Assembly: GCF_900176365.1 (NCBI RefSeq)
Contig: NZ_FWXY01000004.1
Location: 124,001-188,000, forward strand
Length of the DNA: 64,000 nucleotides
DNA from: Desulfocicer vacuolatum DSM 3385
GTDB taxonomy: Bacteria; Desulfobacterota; Desulfobacteria; Desulfobacterales; Desulfobacteraceae
Direction of reading: 5' to 3'
Below the pieces are notes generated by a model. That model did not search any database and was not told the DNA's origin. It worked only from the letters and a program-made list of their open reading frames with translations. Below, piece by piece: positions 25,381 to 33,744 of this stretch. The stretch's first letter is position 1. Each line of letters begins with the position of its first letter. The position numbers were made by a program, and so were the translations under genes.

Positions 25381-25744
25381 TAAGAAATCTCTTGATTTTT
25401 AAATTCAGTTTTTGGAAAATATGCTCTCTCTTATTTTGTATCCGACAGAAATTCCAGCCGGAAAAAGCTCAGATTGTTCCTTTTTTGCCATGTCTACCAC
25501 CATCCGGAATTGGATGGAATGTTGAATAATGATGTATATTGTGCTTGACAAATGTGCATACAAATAGTCCAGATCCAGTCTGGGAGCGGTTTTAAAGGCT
25601 GAATTCATCATTTCCCTTATTTGTTATAGTTGCTGTTGGCGCGTCAACCATAACTAAGAAAATAAAATTTTCCAGTTTATTTCATCGCTGTCCGACCCAG
25701 TTCCCCAAATCCGTTATAATCAGAAAAAGCCAAGCCTGTTCTAA
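25381..25744. other. Non-coding, repeat-scarred gap
   Basis: No supported gene. It includes 25704-25722, the minus-oriented copy of a 19-bp sequence found inverted at 29807-29825. The minus-strand frame over this stretch is an artefact of the transposase remnant next to it. Confidence 0.4.
25704..25722 (-). repeat. Left copy of a 19-bp inverted repeat flanking the AT-rich cassette
   Basis: Reads TGATTATAACGGATTTGGG on the minus strand and matches 29807-29825 (+) exactly, 4.1 kb away. The two copies bracket the DUF4214-GDPD and OpgB-like genes. Confidence 0.7.
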
Positions 25745-25963
25745 GGAATTCAAAAATTGGCTGCAAGCCCTGAAGGGGCAGCTGCCAGTGCAACCATCTA
25801 TAACCTGATTGAGATCGCCAAGGCAAATGATATTGAACCATACTGGTATTTCCGTTATCTACATTGAGAAGCTTCCTGACGCCATGACCGAGGATGATTT
25901 CAAAGTCCTGATGCCTCAGTATCTCGACAAGGCCAAGCTTACCGGTCCTTCTATCACCCCATA
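25745..25963 (+). pseudogene. IS66-family transposase C-terminal remnant
   Basis: Conceptual translation in pieces gives FKNWLQ, then SPEGAAASATIYNLIEIAKA, NDIEPYWYFRYL, then in another frame EKLPDAMTEDDFKVLMPQYL. This is the conserved C-terminal end of IS66 transposases (KNWL...SA..Y.LIE.AKAN..EPY.YLR...  LP.A.T.ED...LLP). At least two frameshifts are visible, and the N-terminal two thirds are missing, so it is a dead fragment. It marks past IS activity next to the AT-rich cassette. Confidence 0.75.
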
Positions 25964-26098
25964 ATAAACCGCCACCAACAAGGTGCGTTTCATTAAGCAT
26001 TTACAAAATAAAATATGCTTGCTTCTATAATAAAATGCACCTATGATAAAAATTTTTATTTATCATATTTGGAATAAATGTGTCTTCAAAGGAGCGTT

Positions 26099-27436
26099 TT
26101 GAAAAATTTAAAGTCACTTATGATCCTGTTTCTGCTCGTTCTTTTCCAATTCACATTGTTAAGTTTTGTTTACAGTTCGGATCTCAATATCTGCGAATCA
26201 ATGATAGATAAAACCGCATCTGATGGCTTATTGTCTCAAATCCAGGTTTCCCAACTTTCTGTTTACATTTTTGGCAGAGCCTCAGAAGGAGATGACAAGG
26301 TTTACTGGCTGATAAATCAGAAGGATATGATTTCAACAGCAAATGCCATGTTGGGCACAAATGCAGCAAAAGATTATTTCGGTATAACCATGAATGATGA
26401 TCAAAACTTTATTGAACATATCTATGAAACTAGTTTGGGGAAAACCATTGTTGATGATCCAAATGGTATTGCCTACTGGGTTGAGGAGCTTCGGAAAGGG
26501 AAGTCAAGGGGAGAAGTTATTGTTTCGATAATCAACGCAGCCCAGGAATATGCAAATATTGACAACTCACAGGATCAATTCAGTAATAAGATGGAAGTTT
26601 CCAATTATGTTACAGATGATATTTTTTACTCTGCTGAATATTTTGAACGATTTGTTGATTTTTTTGAAAAAATAGCCCAAGAGTATGTAACTATTGTTTA
26701 CAGGGTTGAGCAATTGTGTAATTTACCAAATAATTTTATCGCTCATAGAGTAGCTCATGCAGGGGGAGGTATTAATAATAAAAAATATACCAATTCTATT
26801 GATGCCTTGAATAGTAATCTAAAAAAAAAATTTCAATATTTTGAAATTGATTTTTCATTTACAGCAGATGATAAGTTGGTTTGTCTTCATGATTGGAAGC
26901 AAAGTTTTAAGAGATCGTTTGGATTTGAAAGAAATAAAAAATTAACTTTAGATGAATTTAATTATTTAGTAAAAAATAAATCTGAATTTCAAAAATGTAC
27001 TGCTTGCAGCCTATCCGAGTGGATGAAGATGAATCCCTCCGCCATTATTATAACTGATGTAAAGGAAAATAATATTGAGGCGTTAAAGATTATGTTAGAA
27101 ATACTTCCTAACGCTAAAACAAGAATTATTCCGCAAGTCTATAATCCTGAAAATTTTGAAAAAATTAAGGGCTTAGGTTTTGAAAAGATGATATGGACAC
27201 TCTATAGATATCGTGGAAGCAATGATGAAGTCTTAAATTGGGTTGAGAATTTTGCTACTCCATTTGCTGTGACAATGCCAAAGTCAAGAGCTGAATCAAC
27301 TTTACCAAAGGAGTTAAAAAAAAGGCAAATCCCATCATATGTGCATACTGTAAATACAACTCAAGAAAAAGAAAAATACATTAACAAATTTGGAATTTCA
27401 GAAATTTATACGGATTTTTTACCACCAAGTAAGTAA
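26099..27436 (+). CDS. Exported protein with DUF4214 and GDPD/PI-PLC-like domains
   Basis: A 445-aa protein. A hydrophobic N-terminal signal or anchor (LMILFLLVLFQFTLLSFVYS) is followed by a DUF4214-like region (about residues 95-160: FIEHIYETSLGKTIVDDP, GIAYWVEELRKGKSRGEVIV). A glycerophosphodiester phosphodiesterase-like TIM-barrel domain starts near 215 with HRVAHAGG, then FEIDFSFTADDKLVCLHDW with the catalytic Glu/Asp/His pattern. I chose TTG 26099, preceded by AAAGGAG at 6-7 bp. An in-frame ATG at 26078 has no ribosome site. The DNA is much richer in A+T than the surroundings. It is 41 bp upstream of the OpgB-like gene, so the two are probably one operon acting on periplasmic phosphoglycerol chemistry (inference). 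Confidence 0.78.
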   Translation: MKNLKSLMILFLLVLFQFTLLSFVYSSDLNICESMIDKTASDGLLSQIQVSQLSVYIFGRASEGDDKVYWLINQKDMISTANAMLGTNAAKDYFGITMNDDQNFIEHIYETSLGKTIVDDPNGIAYWVEELRKGKSRGEVIVSIINAAQEYANIDNSQDQFSNKMEVSNYVTDDIFYSAEYFERFVDFFEKIAQEYVTIVYRVEQLCNLPNNFIAHRVAHAGGGINNKKYTNSIDALNSNLKKKFQYFEIDFSFTADDKLVCLHDWKQSFKRSFGFERNKKLTLDEFNYLVKNKSEFQKCTACSLSEWMKMNPSAIIITDVKENNIEALKIMLEILPNAKTRIIPQVYNPENFEKIKGLGFEKMIWTLYRYRGSNDEVLNWVENFATPFAVTMPKSRAESTLPKELKKRQIPSYVHTVNTTQEKEKYINKFGISEIYTDFLPPSK

Positions 27437-27477
27437 TTGAATGATTGTTTGTCATTTATCGAAGGGATAATAATTTT

Positions 27478-29736
27478 ATGGATTATATATTAGCATCTAT
27501 TGTTTTTTTTCTTATCGCTATTTATTTTTCAATCCATCACGGGCAGTCACGAAAAAAAAGATTGTTTTTTTCAATTGTGATTTTTGCATATTTGTTTTCA
27601 CTCGATATATTTTGGGTAGCAGATTATTTTACCGGGGAAGGTATCAATGATGCTGTTATATACCACATTTTCTACGGGCTGGGTGGTGCTGGGTTTAAGG
27701 AATTTTATAAGATTACTTTTGTCGGTATTGTCTTTTTTCTTTTTGGCGTTGTAGCTTCATTTTTTTATTACAAGACAAGAAAAGCTGATTACAAAATTCC
27801 TCCCTATAATATAGGTAGAGCGATAATGTGCGCTCTATTTTTTTGTATTGCATTTATGTTGAATCCTACTCCTCGCTCCTTATTTGCCCATCTCAACTAC
27901 TTTGATTTTCCTTTTAAATCGTCAGGTTCTGCAAAATATATTGGTGATGAAAAAATGGCCGCTCTTCAAGAGGATTTCAACCGATACTATCTACTTCCCA
28001 AATCTGAAGCGAAGACCAAGACGCATCCCAACCTGATTTATATTTATGCCGAGAGTCTGGAGTTGACTTATTTTGATGAAAAACTTTTTCCCGGGCTCGT
28101 TCCCAATTTAAAACAAATCCAGAAGGAAAATATCTCTTTTTCCAATATAAATCAGATAATAGCAGATGATTTTACCGTTGGTGGTATGATAACTTCACAA
28201 TGCGGGATACCTCTTTTTACACCGTCCGGCGGCAACAGCATGAATGGTATGGAACGATTTTATGAGGGTGCCGTTTGCCTGGGAGATTTTCTTGCATCTC
28301 AAAAATACACATTGGTGTATAGGGGTGGGGCATCATTAAAGTTTGCAGGTAAAGGAAAATTATATACCACACATGGATTCATCGACGTCAAGGGACGTGA
28401 AGAGCTATTACCTCATCTGGAGGATAAAAACAATGTATCACCTTGGGGACTTTATGATGACACCCTGTTTGATATTATATATGAAGATTTTATGGCTCTT
28501 TCAGAAAGTAAAACCAGGTTTGCCATATTCACATTAACTTTGGATACTCATGGTCCGGATGGATATTTGAATAAAAGTTGTCGAGATATTAAATATCTTG
28601 ATGGATCCAATGAAATGTTAAATGCCGTAGCATGCACTGATTATATCATTTCACGCTTTATTCGAAAAATTCAAGCTTCAAAGTTTGGAAAAGACACTGT
28701 GGTTGTATTGAGTTCCGATCATCTGGCTATGAAAAATGGTGCCACTGCTATATTGAAAAAAGGAGATCGAAAAAATCTTTTCATGATTATTGATCCTCGA
28801 AATGAGACAGCACGGGTCATTGATAAAAAAGGCAGCCTGGCTGATGTAGCAGCAACGATACTTAGTTCTCTCGGTTATGATACTGCATTAGGGTTAGGGC
28901 GTAATTTGCAGAGCCATTTAAATTCTCTTAGCGTAGAATTTGAAAATTATAAAAAAAAATTAGTGGGATGGAGACCTGTTATTGAAAAATTCTGGAATAA
29001 TCCTAAAATAGGGACACATGTTTTTATTAACAATACAGCAAAAACAATAACCATTAATAGCACCACCTATAAATATCCTCTTCTCCTTGAAATAAATAAA
29101 AACAGAGAAGTTCGACCCTATTTTGAATTTAATGATTTTAAAAAATTGACATCTTTTCTTGTTAATTTTAATCCCACCACTCCCTTTATTTGGATTGATG
29201 AATGTCGCAAAATTTCTTACTTGGACACGGCTATAAAGGATAAAAAAGGGTATTGTTTGGCCATGGGACAGCTGGGATCGGATATTGTTGTTAAATCTAT
29301 AGATAAAACGATGTTGGTTAACACCAAAGTGTTAGACAGCAAAAAAAATGATGCTGAAGTTCGTGATATTTTTACGAGTAGAATGAAATTATTAAGAAAT
29401 TATGTCTATAAAAAAAGATATAAAGATGCTTGGTCAAAAGGAAAAACGGGAGAAATTGAAATTGAGAGTGTTCAGGATGAAAAGTTTGAAATTCGGTATT
29501 TAACAAATAATCCTAAAAAGCAGCTGTATCGATTTGAAATTCTAATAGATGGAGAGAATTTTGAATCTAGCATGATTGAACCTTTTAAATGGTACCAAAA
29601 AAAAATTTCAATACCTAAAGGGCAACATAAAATTAGTTTACATATCGAAGATACCTTTAATCCTTACAAACTTAATACCAGTAAAGACAATAGAGATTTA
29701 GGAATTAACTTCAAAATTAATAAACTTTACTTATAG
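27478..29736 (+). CDS. opgB: OpgB/MdoB-like phosphoglycerol transferase (sulfatase superfamily)
   Basis: A 752-aa membrane enzyme with about four N-terminal helices (MDYILASIVFFLIAIYFS and on to residue ~150) and a periplasmic alkaline-phosphatase-superfamily domain. Key motifs are LIYIYAESLE (metal-binding Glu), TVGGMITSQCGIPLF with the candidate nucleophile Thr, AGKGKLYTTHGF, WGLYDDTLFD, LTLDTHGPDG and LSSDHLAM. These are very close to the MdoB/OpgB layout, where the enzyme moves phosphoglycerol from phosphatidylglycerol to periplasmic glucans. About 230 C-terminal residues past the catalytic domain are unassigned. ATG 27478 has GAAGGGA upstream; an earlier in-frame ATG at 27445 lacks one. 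No opgG/H genes are nearby. The gene is AT-rich and likely acquired. Confidence 0.82.
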   Translation: MDYILASIVFFLIAIYFSIHHGQSRKKRLFFSIVIFAYLFSLDIFWVADYFTGEGINDAVIYHIFYGLGGAGFKEFYKITFVGIVFFLFGVVASFFYYKTRKADYKIPPYNIGRAIMCALFFCIAFMLNPTPRSLFAHLNYFDFPFKSSGSAKYIGDEKMAALQEDFNRYYLLPKSEAKTKTHPNLIYIYAESLELTYFDEKLFPGLVPNLKQIQKENISFSNINQIIADDFTVGGMITSQCGIPLFTPSGGNSMNGMERFYEGAVCLGDFLASQKYTLVYRGGASLKFAGKGKLYTTHGFIDVKGREELLPHLEDKNNVSPWGLYDDTLFDIIYEDFMALSESKTRFAIFTLTLDTHGPDGYLNKSCRDIKYLDGSNEMLNAVACTDYIISRFIRKIQASKFGKDTVVVLSSDHLAMKNGATAILKKGDRKNLFMIIDPRNETARVIDKKGSLADVAATILSSLGYDTALGLGRNLQSHLNSLSVEFENYKKKLVGWRPVIEKFWNNPKIGTHVFINNTAKTITINSTTYKYPLLLEINKNREVRPYFEFNDFKKLTSFLVNFNPTTPFIWIDECRKISYLDTAIKDKKGYCLAMGQLGSDIVVKSIDKTMLVNTKVLDSKKNDAEVRDIFTSRMKLLRNYVYKKRYKDAWSKGKTGEIEIESVQDEKFEIRYLTNNPKKQLYRFEILIDGENFESSMIEPFKWYQKKISIPKGQHKISLHIEDTFNPYKLNTSKDNRDLGINFKINKLYL

Positions 29737-29806
29737 TAACCTCAGCTTTACAACGATTGTAGACATTTATTGTACAGCGTAATGATCCCTGGATTAAAAT
29801 AGTTTT

Positions 29807-29825
29807 TGATTATAACGGATTTGGG
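29807..29825 (+). repeat. Right copy of the 19-bp inverted repeat
   Basis: TGATTATAACGGATTTGGG, exactly inverted relative to 25704-25722, located 70 bp after the OpgB-like gene. Confidence 0.7.
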
Positions 29826-29971
29826 AGATCACTTCGTAAACCTCCCAATGAAGCCGAAATCAATAGGTTTTGGACTCAGTCTTCATGATGCTGAAATCCA
29901 TTAACTCTTTAATATGGTGAGATTATAACACTGAAAAAAGTTTCGCCACGCGTACTTGCCGAAAGGACATC

Positions 29972-30907
29972 TTACTTCTCGCTCCCATTAGATTCTATTT
30001 CGATTCCCTGATTTTTAAACAGGCTTTTAAGAATTTTAACAAATTGTCCCGGGGTTTCCAAGTGAGGCGCATGGCCCACCTGCTCCAATAATTTCAAGGT
30101 GCAGCCGGGGATGTTTTGCCAGGCATCTTCTGCCATTTGACAGGGAAAAAGGCTGTCTTCTTTTCCCCAGATGATGTTCACCGGAAAAGGGGTTTTTTTG
30201 AGTAATGTCTTTAATCCTCCCCCAAACTCACTGTCCAGCATTTCATGGGACATATCTGTCAATATTTTTCTGTACCATTCACGATTATCCATTTTTTCTT
30301 TCATCATAAATTGTTTGACAGGCCAGGGAACCTTGATTTTTCTGTGGAAAATTCGGTTGACAAAGGTTTCATAATCTTCAGGGCTGTTAATGAAAAAAAG
30401 AGAATTTCCCTCCAGAAATTCATCGTAAAAAGTATTGTAATTTTCCAGTAAAAAGCCGGACGAGCTGACCAGGGTCAGGGAGTTTACTTTTTCCGGACAT
30501 TTAATTGCCAGATAGGAACCGATGGCACCACCCAGAGAGTGACCCACCAGATGCACTTTTTTATTTGCCAGTGAAAAAAGGAACGGCTGGAGCCAATTGA
30601 CATAATCCAGAACCCCATACCGAAGATCTTGCCGCTTTTCTGTGTCTCCAAATCCGGGAAGCTGGGGGAGAATAATGTTATAATTTTGGGATAATGGTCT
30701 GGCAATTGCGTAAAAAGTTTCCTTGGTATCACTGAAACCATGGATAAATAAGATGGTTTCCTTTTTTCCCCGGTCCAGACGGTCCCAGTGAATGTCAACT
30801 GCACCGTTGAAGATATTTTTTTCTACCCCCAGGGATTTGCCCATGGATTTTAAATGGTTCGTGAGCATCATTTTCCCTGCGCCTGTTATCAGATTAAATT
30901 GATTCAT
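29972..30907 (-). CDS. Alpha/beta hydrolase
   Basis: A 311-aa alpha/beta-hydrolase fold protein. The motifs are ILFIHGFSDTKETFYAIA (oxyanion HG), LPGFGDTEKR, the nucleophile elbow HLVGHSLGGAIGSYLA (GHSLGG), an acid in IIWGKEDSLFP, and the catalytic His in LEQVGHAPHLETP. No signal peptide. The substrate is unknown; relatives include esterases, lipases and C-C hydrolases. A shorter start at ATG 30871 has an AGGG ahead of it and is equally possible. It is convergent with the OpgB-like gene and divergent from a second, only distantly similar, alpha/beta hydrolase at 31448. Confidence 0.88.
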   Translation of the reverse strand: MNQFNLITGAGKMMLTNHLKSMGKSLGVEKNIFNGAVDIHWDRLDRGKKETILFIHGFSDTKETFYAIARPLSQNYNIILPQLPGFGDTEKRQDLRYGVLDYVNWLQPFLFSLANKKVHLVGHSLGGAIGSYLAIKCPEKVNSLTLVSSSGFLLENYNTFYDEFLEGNSLFFINSPEDYETFVNRIFHRKIKVPWPVKQFMMKEKMDNREWYRKILTDMSHEMLDSEFGGGLKTLLKKTPFPVNIIWGKEDSLFPCQMAEDAWQNIPGCTLKLLEQVGHAPHLETPGQFVKILKSLFKNQGIEIESNGSEK

Positions 30908-31250
30908 GTTAGTTTTTGTTTTACCTTAGTTTGGATTTCAATAGCCATGAATAGGATAACTGCAATGTGAATTTGGACAGCTTCAGTTATATCTTATTGG
31001 CGTAAAAAAAATCTTTCCTGTAAAAATATATTTTGGTAAATAGGTTAATATCTGTGACCAACATATTCCCACCGATATTTTGATTTTTTGTAAATTTTAA
31101 ATTACACCCAATGGGATGTTGCTCACAGTCTTTTTTTGAAATAAATTTTTCCAGCTTCGCAAAAAGATATTATGACTGCACAATTTGTAAAACGGAAAAT
31201 GAAAGATACCAAAATTTTCTGATTCACCCAGTGCCATTAACTGGTATAAG
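30908..31250. other. AT-rich gap of about 340 bp
   Basis: No gene, RNA or clear repeat is visible. It should hold the divergent promoter for the hydrolase at 29972-30907. Confidence 0.4.
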
Positions 31251-31457
31251 GTGAATTTTAAAAACAGAAATATTGATGAGCTGGAGAATAAAGGCAATAT
31301 TCATTTTTGGTGCTTATGCAAGGAATGGGAGTGCACGATTGCAATAGATGCTTCATCAATTTTAGAAAACGTCCATCTTGCACTGCAAGAGAGCTTGGAT
31401 TTTGAAAATGATCACCCAAAAGGCGTTAAACCGAAACAATATCCTTCATGGGAGTAA
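31251..31457 (+). pseudogene. Possible fragment of a pRiA4b ORF-3-like protein
   Basis: A 68-codon frame whose product includes KEWECTIAIDASSILENVHL and ALQESLDFENDHPKG. This resembles the pattern W..I.I....L..LH.AIQ..F.F..DH found at the start of pRiA4b ORF-3-like plasmid proteins. Those are longer, and the expected C-terminal part is absent, so this is probably a fragment. It overlaps the start of the next hydrolase by 10 bp. It could instead be non-coding. Confidence 0.35.
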
Positions 31458-32290
31458 GTAGATTGCGTTTACGTGAAAAAATTATCAAATCAATGGGCGC
31501 CTCGGTGGAAGAAAAGGTTGTTCACGTCGGAAGCGTGAAAACCCATTATCTTACAGCCGGTAAGGGGAAGACGATTCTCTTACTTCATGGCAATAACGCT
31601 GCCGGTGCCGTTAGCTGGTATCCGGTGATTGGAGCCCTTGCAACTGATTTTAAGGTGATTGCGCCGGATGTTGTTGGTTATGGCGAGTCCGACAAACCTT
31701 TTGCCTCTTATGGCAGGCCCTATTTTGTATTATGGCTGAAGAACTTTCTTGATGTGTTGGGCTTAGAAAAAATTGACCTTGTCGGCAATTCACAGGGAGG
31801 ATCAATTGCCCTGCAATTTACCCATGATTATCCTGAACGAGTGGACAAGCTTGTGCTTGCAGATTCAGGAAGTCTTGGTAATGAATTACCATTGGGGGCC
31901 GTATGGGGGTTTATCTGGAATAACACCTTCCCCTCTTTGTTTTCTACCCGGTGGTTAAATCGATTTTTGATTCATAATACAGATAAAATTGATAAAAACT
32001 GGACCCAGTATTCCTTAACCTTATTGCGAAAATTAAGAAGCAAGCTTGTCTTCTGGCTGGGTGCAGGCAAAGCTACCAGACCCATTTCGAAGGAAGTATT
32101 AAGTAAAATTCATCACAAAACTTTGATAATATGGGGAACTGAAGAAAAATTATTTCCCATCTCCCATGCTGAAAAGGCCCATCGCTTCATGCCTGATGCA
32201 AAAATTCAATTAATAGAAGGCGCCGGTCACATTCCTTTTTTTGATCAACCAGATAGATTCAACAATGCCGTTCAACAATTTTTGATTTGA
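31448..32290 (+). CDS. Alpha/beta hydrolase
   Basis: A 280-aa alpha/beta hydrolase. Motifs are ILLLHGNNAAGAVSWYPVIG, DVVGYGESDKP, the nucleophile elbow LVGNSQGGSIALQFTHDYPE (GNSQGG), acid IIWGTEEKLFP and His in IEGAGHIPFFDQP. The GNSQGG elbow is typical of the MhpC/BphD meta-cleavage-product hydrolase group and of many esterases. No signal peptide. It is followed about 100 bp on by a VOC-family protein, and the pairing of a MhpC-like hydrolase with a VOC protein recalls aromatic-ring degradation genes, but no pathway is visible here. Confidence 0.88.
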   Translation: MGVSRLRLREKIIKSMGASVEEKVVHVGSVKTHYLTAGKGKTILLLHGNNAAGAVSWYPVIGALATDFKVIAPDVVGYGESDKPFASYGRPYFVLWLKNFLDVLGLEKIDLVGNSQGGSIALQFTHDYPERVDKLVLADSGSLGNELPLGAVWGFIWNNTFPSLFSTRWLNRFLIHNTDKIDKNWTQYSLTLLRKLRSKLVFWLGAGKATRPISKEVLSKIHHKTLIIWGTEEKLFPISHAEKAHRFMPDAKIQLIEGAGHIPFFDQPDRFNNAVQQFLI

Positions 32291-32386
32291 CTCAGCCCGA
32301 GTGGATTTATTATCAGACAGAATGCTGCGGAGAAATTGGAAAAATATGGGGTATGCTTATTTTAAAAGTGACACCAGGGGGCAACT

Positions 32387-32986
32387 ATGGAAAATAAAAA
32401 TATACCAGGCGCGTCCTATACCGGTATTAACCATCTGGCCATGGCCACGGCAGATATGGACATGACCATTGCTTTTTGGAGAGATCTTCTGGGCATGCGC
32501 CTTGTTACGGGTCTTGGGCATCCGGGATACCGCCACTATTTTTTTGAAATTTCACAATATGATATGATCGCTTTTTTTGAATGGCCTGATGTTAAAAAAA
32601 TTCCTGAAAAAGACCATGGGGCACCGGTGAAAATTCCACTGGCCTTTGACCATGTTTCCATTGGGGTTGCATCCCGGGAAGATCTTTGGTCGTTGAAAGA
32701 AAAACTTGAAGCCGCGGGCTTTTGGGTATCCGAGGTCATTGATCACGGTTTTATTCATTCCATCTACTCCTTTGATCCCAATCATATTCCCATTGAGTTC
32801 AGCTACGCAATTCCAGAAGTGAATCTCCGAAAGCATCCCAAAATGGTCGATGCCAGTCCATCCACCCTGGCCCTTGAAGGGGCTGAACCACAAAAAAACA
32901 GATGGCCGAAAGTTAAACACCCCATCCCGGAAGAAGATAGATCTGTTTATCCAGGGGAAGGGAGGATTTTGCGTGAAGATAATTGA
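32387..32986 (+). CDS. VOC (glyoxalase/dioxygenase) superfamily protein
   Basis: A 199-aa protein with two beta-alpha-beta-beta-beta modules. Module 1: GINHLAMATADMDMTIAFWR then DLLGMRLVTG, with His near residue 16. Module 2: FDHVSIGVASREDLWSLKEK then LEAAGFWV, with a C-terminal IYSFDPNHIPIEFS giving the Glu metal ligand. This is the vicinal-oxygen-chelate fold of glyoxalase I, extradiol dioxygenases and epimerases. The reaction is unknown. A 50-residue polar tail follows the fold. Confidence 0.85.
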   Translation: MENKNIPGASYTGINHLAMATADMDMTIAFWRDLLGMRLVTGLGHPGYRHYFFEISQYDMIAFFEWPDVKKIPEKDHGAPVKIPLAFDHVSIGVASREDLWSLKEKLEAAGFWVSEVIDHGFIHSIYSFDPNHIPIEFSYAIPEVNLRKHPKMVDASPSTLALEGAEPQKNRWPKVKHPIPEEDRSVYPGEGRILREDN

Positions 32987-33035
32987 TCCTGCAATTTGCA
33001 TGGGCCATGAAATGTGCTACAAAATGAATTTTTAA

Positions 33036-33122
33036 TAACTGCCACAGACCGTATTTTGATCCGGTGCTGCCCACAACAAAGCTTGAAATACGCCCCTCAT
33101 TTGCGGAGTATTTCATATGAAA
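33036..33122. repeat. R2 repeat, full copy
   Basis: TAACTGCCACAGACC, TTTTGATCCGGTGCTGCCCA, CAACAAAGCTTGAAATACGC and TTTGCGGAGTATTTCATATG. The near-perfect match to 18216-18306 defines the unit length of about 87 bp. It contains TGAAATAC/GTATTTCA as inverted arms. Confidence 0.85.
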
Positions 33123-33144
33123 ATGCCAAGGGATATCTATCCGT

Positions 33145-33741
33145 ATGGGAATGAATTTGGAAATGATAAAAGCAAAAGTATCGAAATTAAAAGATATTTA
33201 CAGAAAATTTGACCAAAAAGCCAATGAAGCCAAAAAAGAACAGGCCTGTGAAAAAGGGTGTGGTTTTTGCTGTAAAGAGGCAGGAAGCATTGATATCACC
33301 ACCCTTGAAGGGTTTGCCATAAGGGATGCCATGAAGGCATTGCCAAGATCCCGGCAGAAAAGTCTAACCAAATCGTTCCAGCAGGAGATCAAAAAAAGAG
33401 AAAAGGGTATTGTGGTGCCTTGTCCTTTTTTAATGAAAAACAATGCCTGCATGATTTATGAAGATCGCCCTTTTTCATGCCGGAGAATTTACTCCACCCA
33501 TGTGTGCACCAGACAAAATCCTCCCATGGTCAGCCGACAGGTCATGGAAGATGCCAAGCTCACCATTAAGGCGCTGCAGGAGTTGGATATCACCGGATAC
33601 TCCGGCCATATGTCTTATATTTTGTATATGTTATCCACCCCGGAATTTTTGGACACCTATCTTAAGGGGGAGTGTAAGCCCGAAGAGATCATGGTTTTTG
33701 GGAAAGCCCATAAGATCATCATTAACAAAATGGTGGTCTGA
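33145..33741 (+). CDS. YkgJ-family cysteine cluster protein
   Basis: A 198-aa cytoplasmic protein of the YkgJ/CxxCxxCC family, thought to chelate zinc or an iron-sulfur cluster. Conserved cysteines sit in CEKGCGFCCKEAGSID (residues ~33-48) and in CPFLMKNNACMIYEDRPFSC (~92-111), followed by RRIYSTHVC. Function unknown. It ends only 3 bp before the Wadjet jetA start, so it may be transcribed with that system, although it is not a known component. A second, unrelated-length member is at 58171. Confidence 0.85.
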   Translation: MGMNLEMIKAKVSKLKDIYRKFDQKANEAKKEQACEKGCGFCCKEAGSIDITTLEGFAIRDAMKALPRSRQKSLTKSFQQEIKKREKGIVVPCPFLMKNNACMIYEDRPFSCRRIYSTHVCTRQNPPMVSRQVMEDAKLTIKALQELDITGYSGHMSYILYMLSTPEFLDTYLKGECKPEEIMVFGKAHKIIINKMVV

Positions 33742-33744
33742 TCC

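Noticed and set aside
25677-26000. 107-codon minus-strand frame
   Set aside because: It is antisense to the IS66 transposase remnant, whose conserved C-terminal motif reads on the plus strand.
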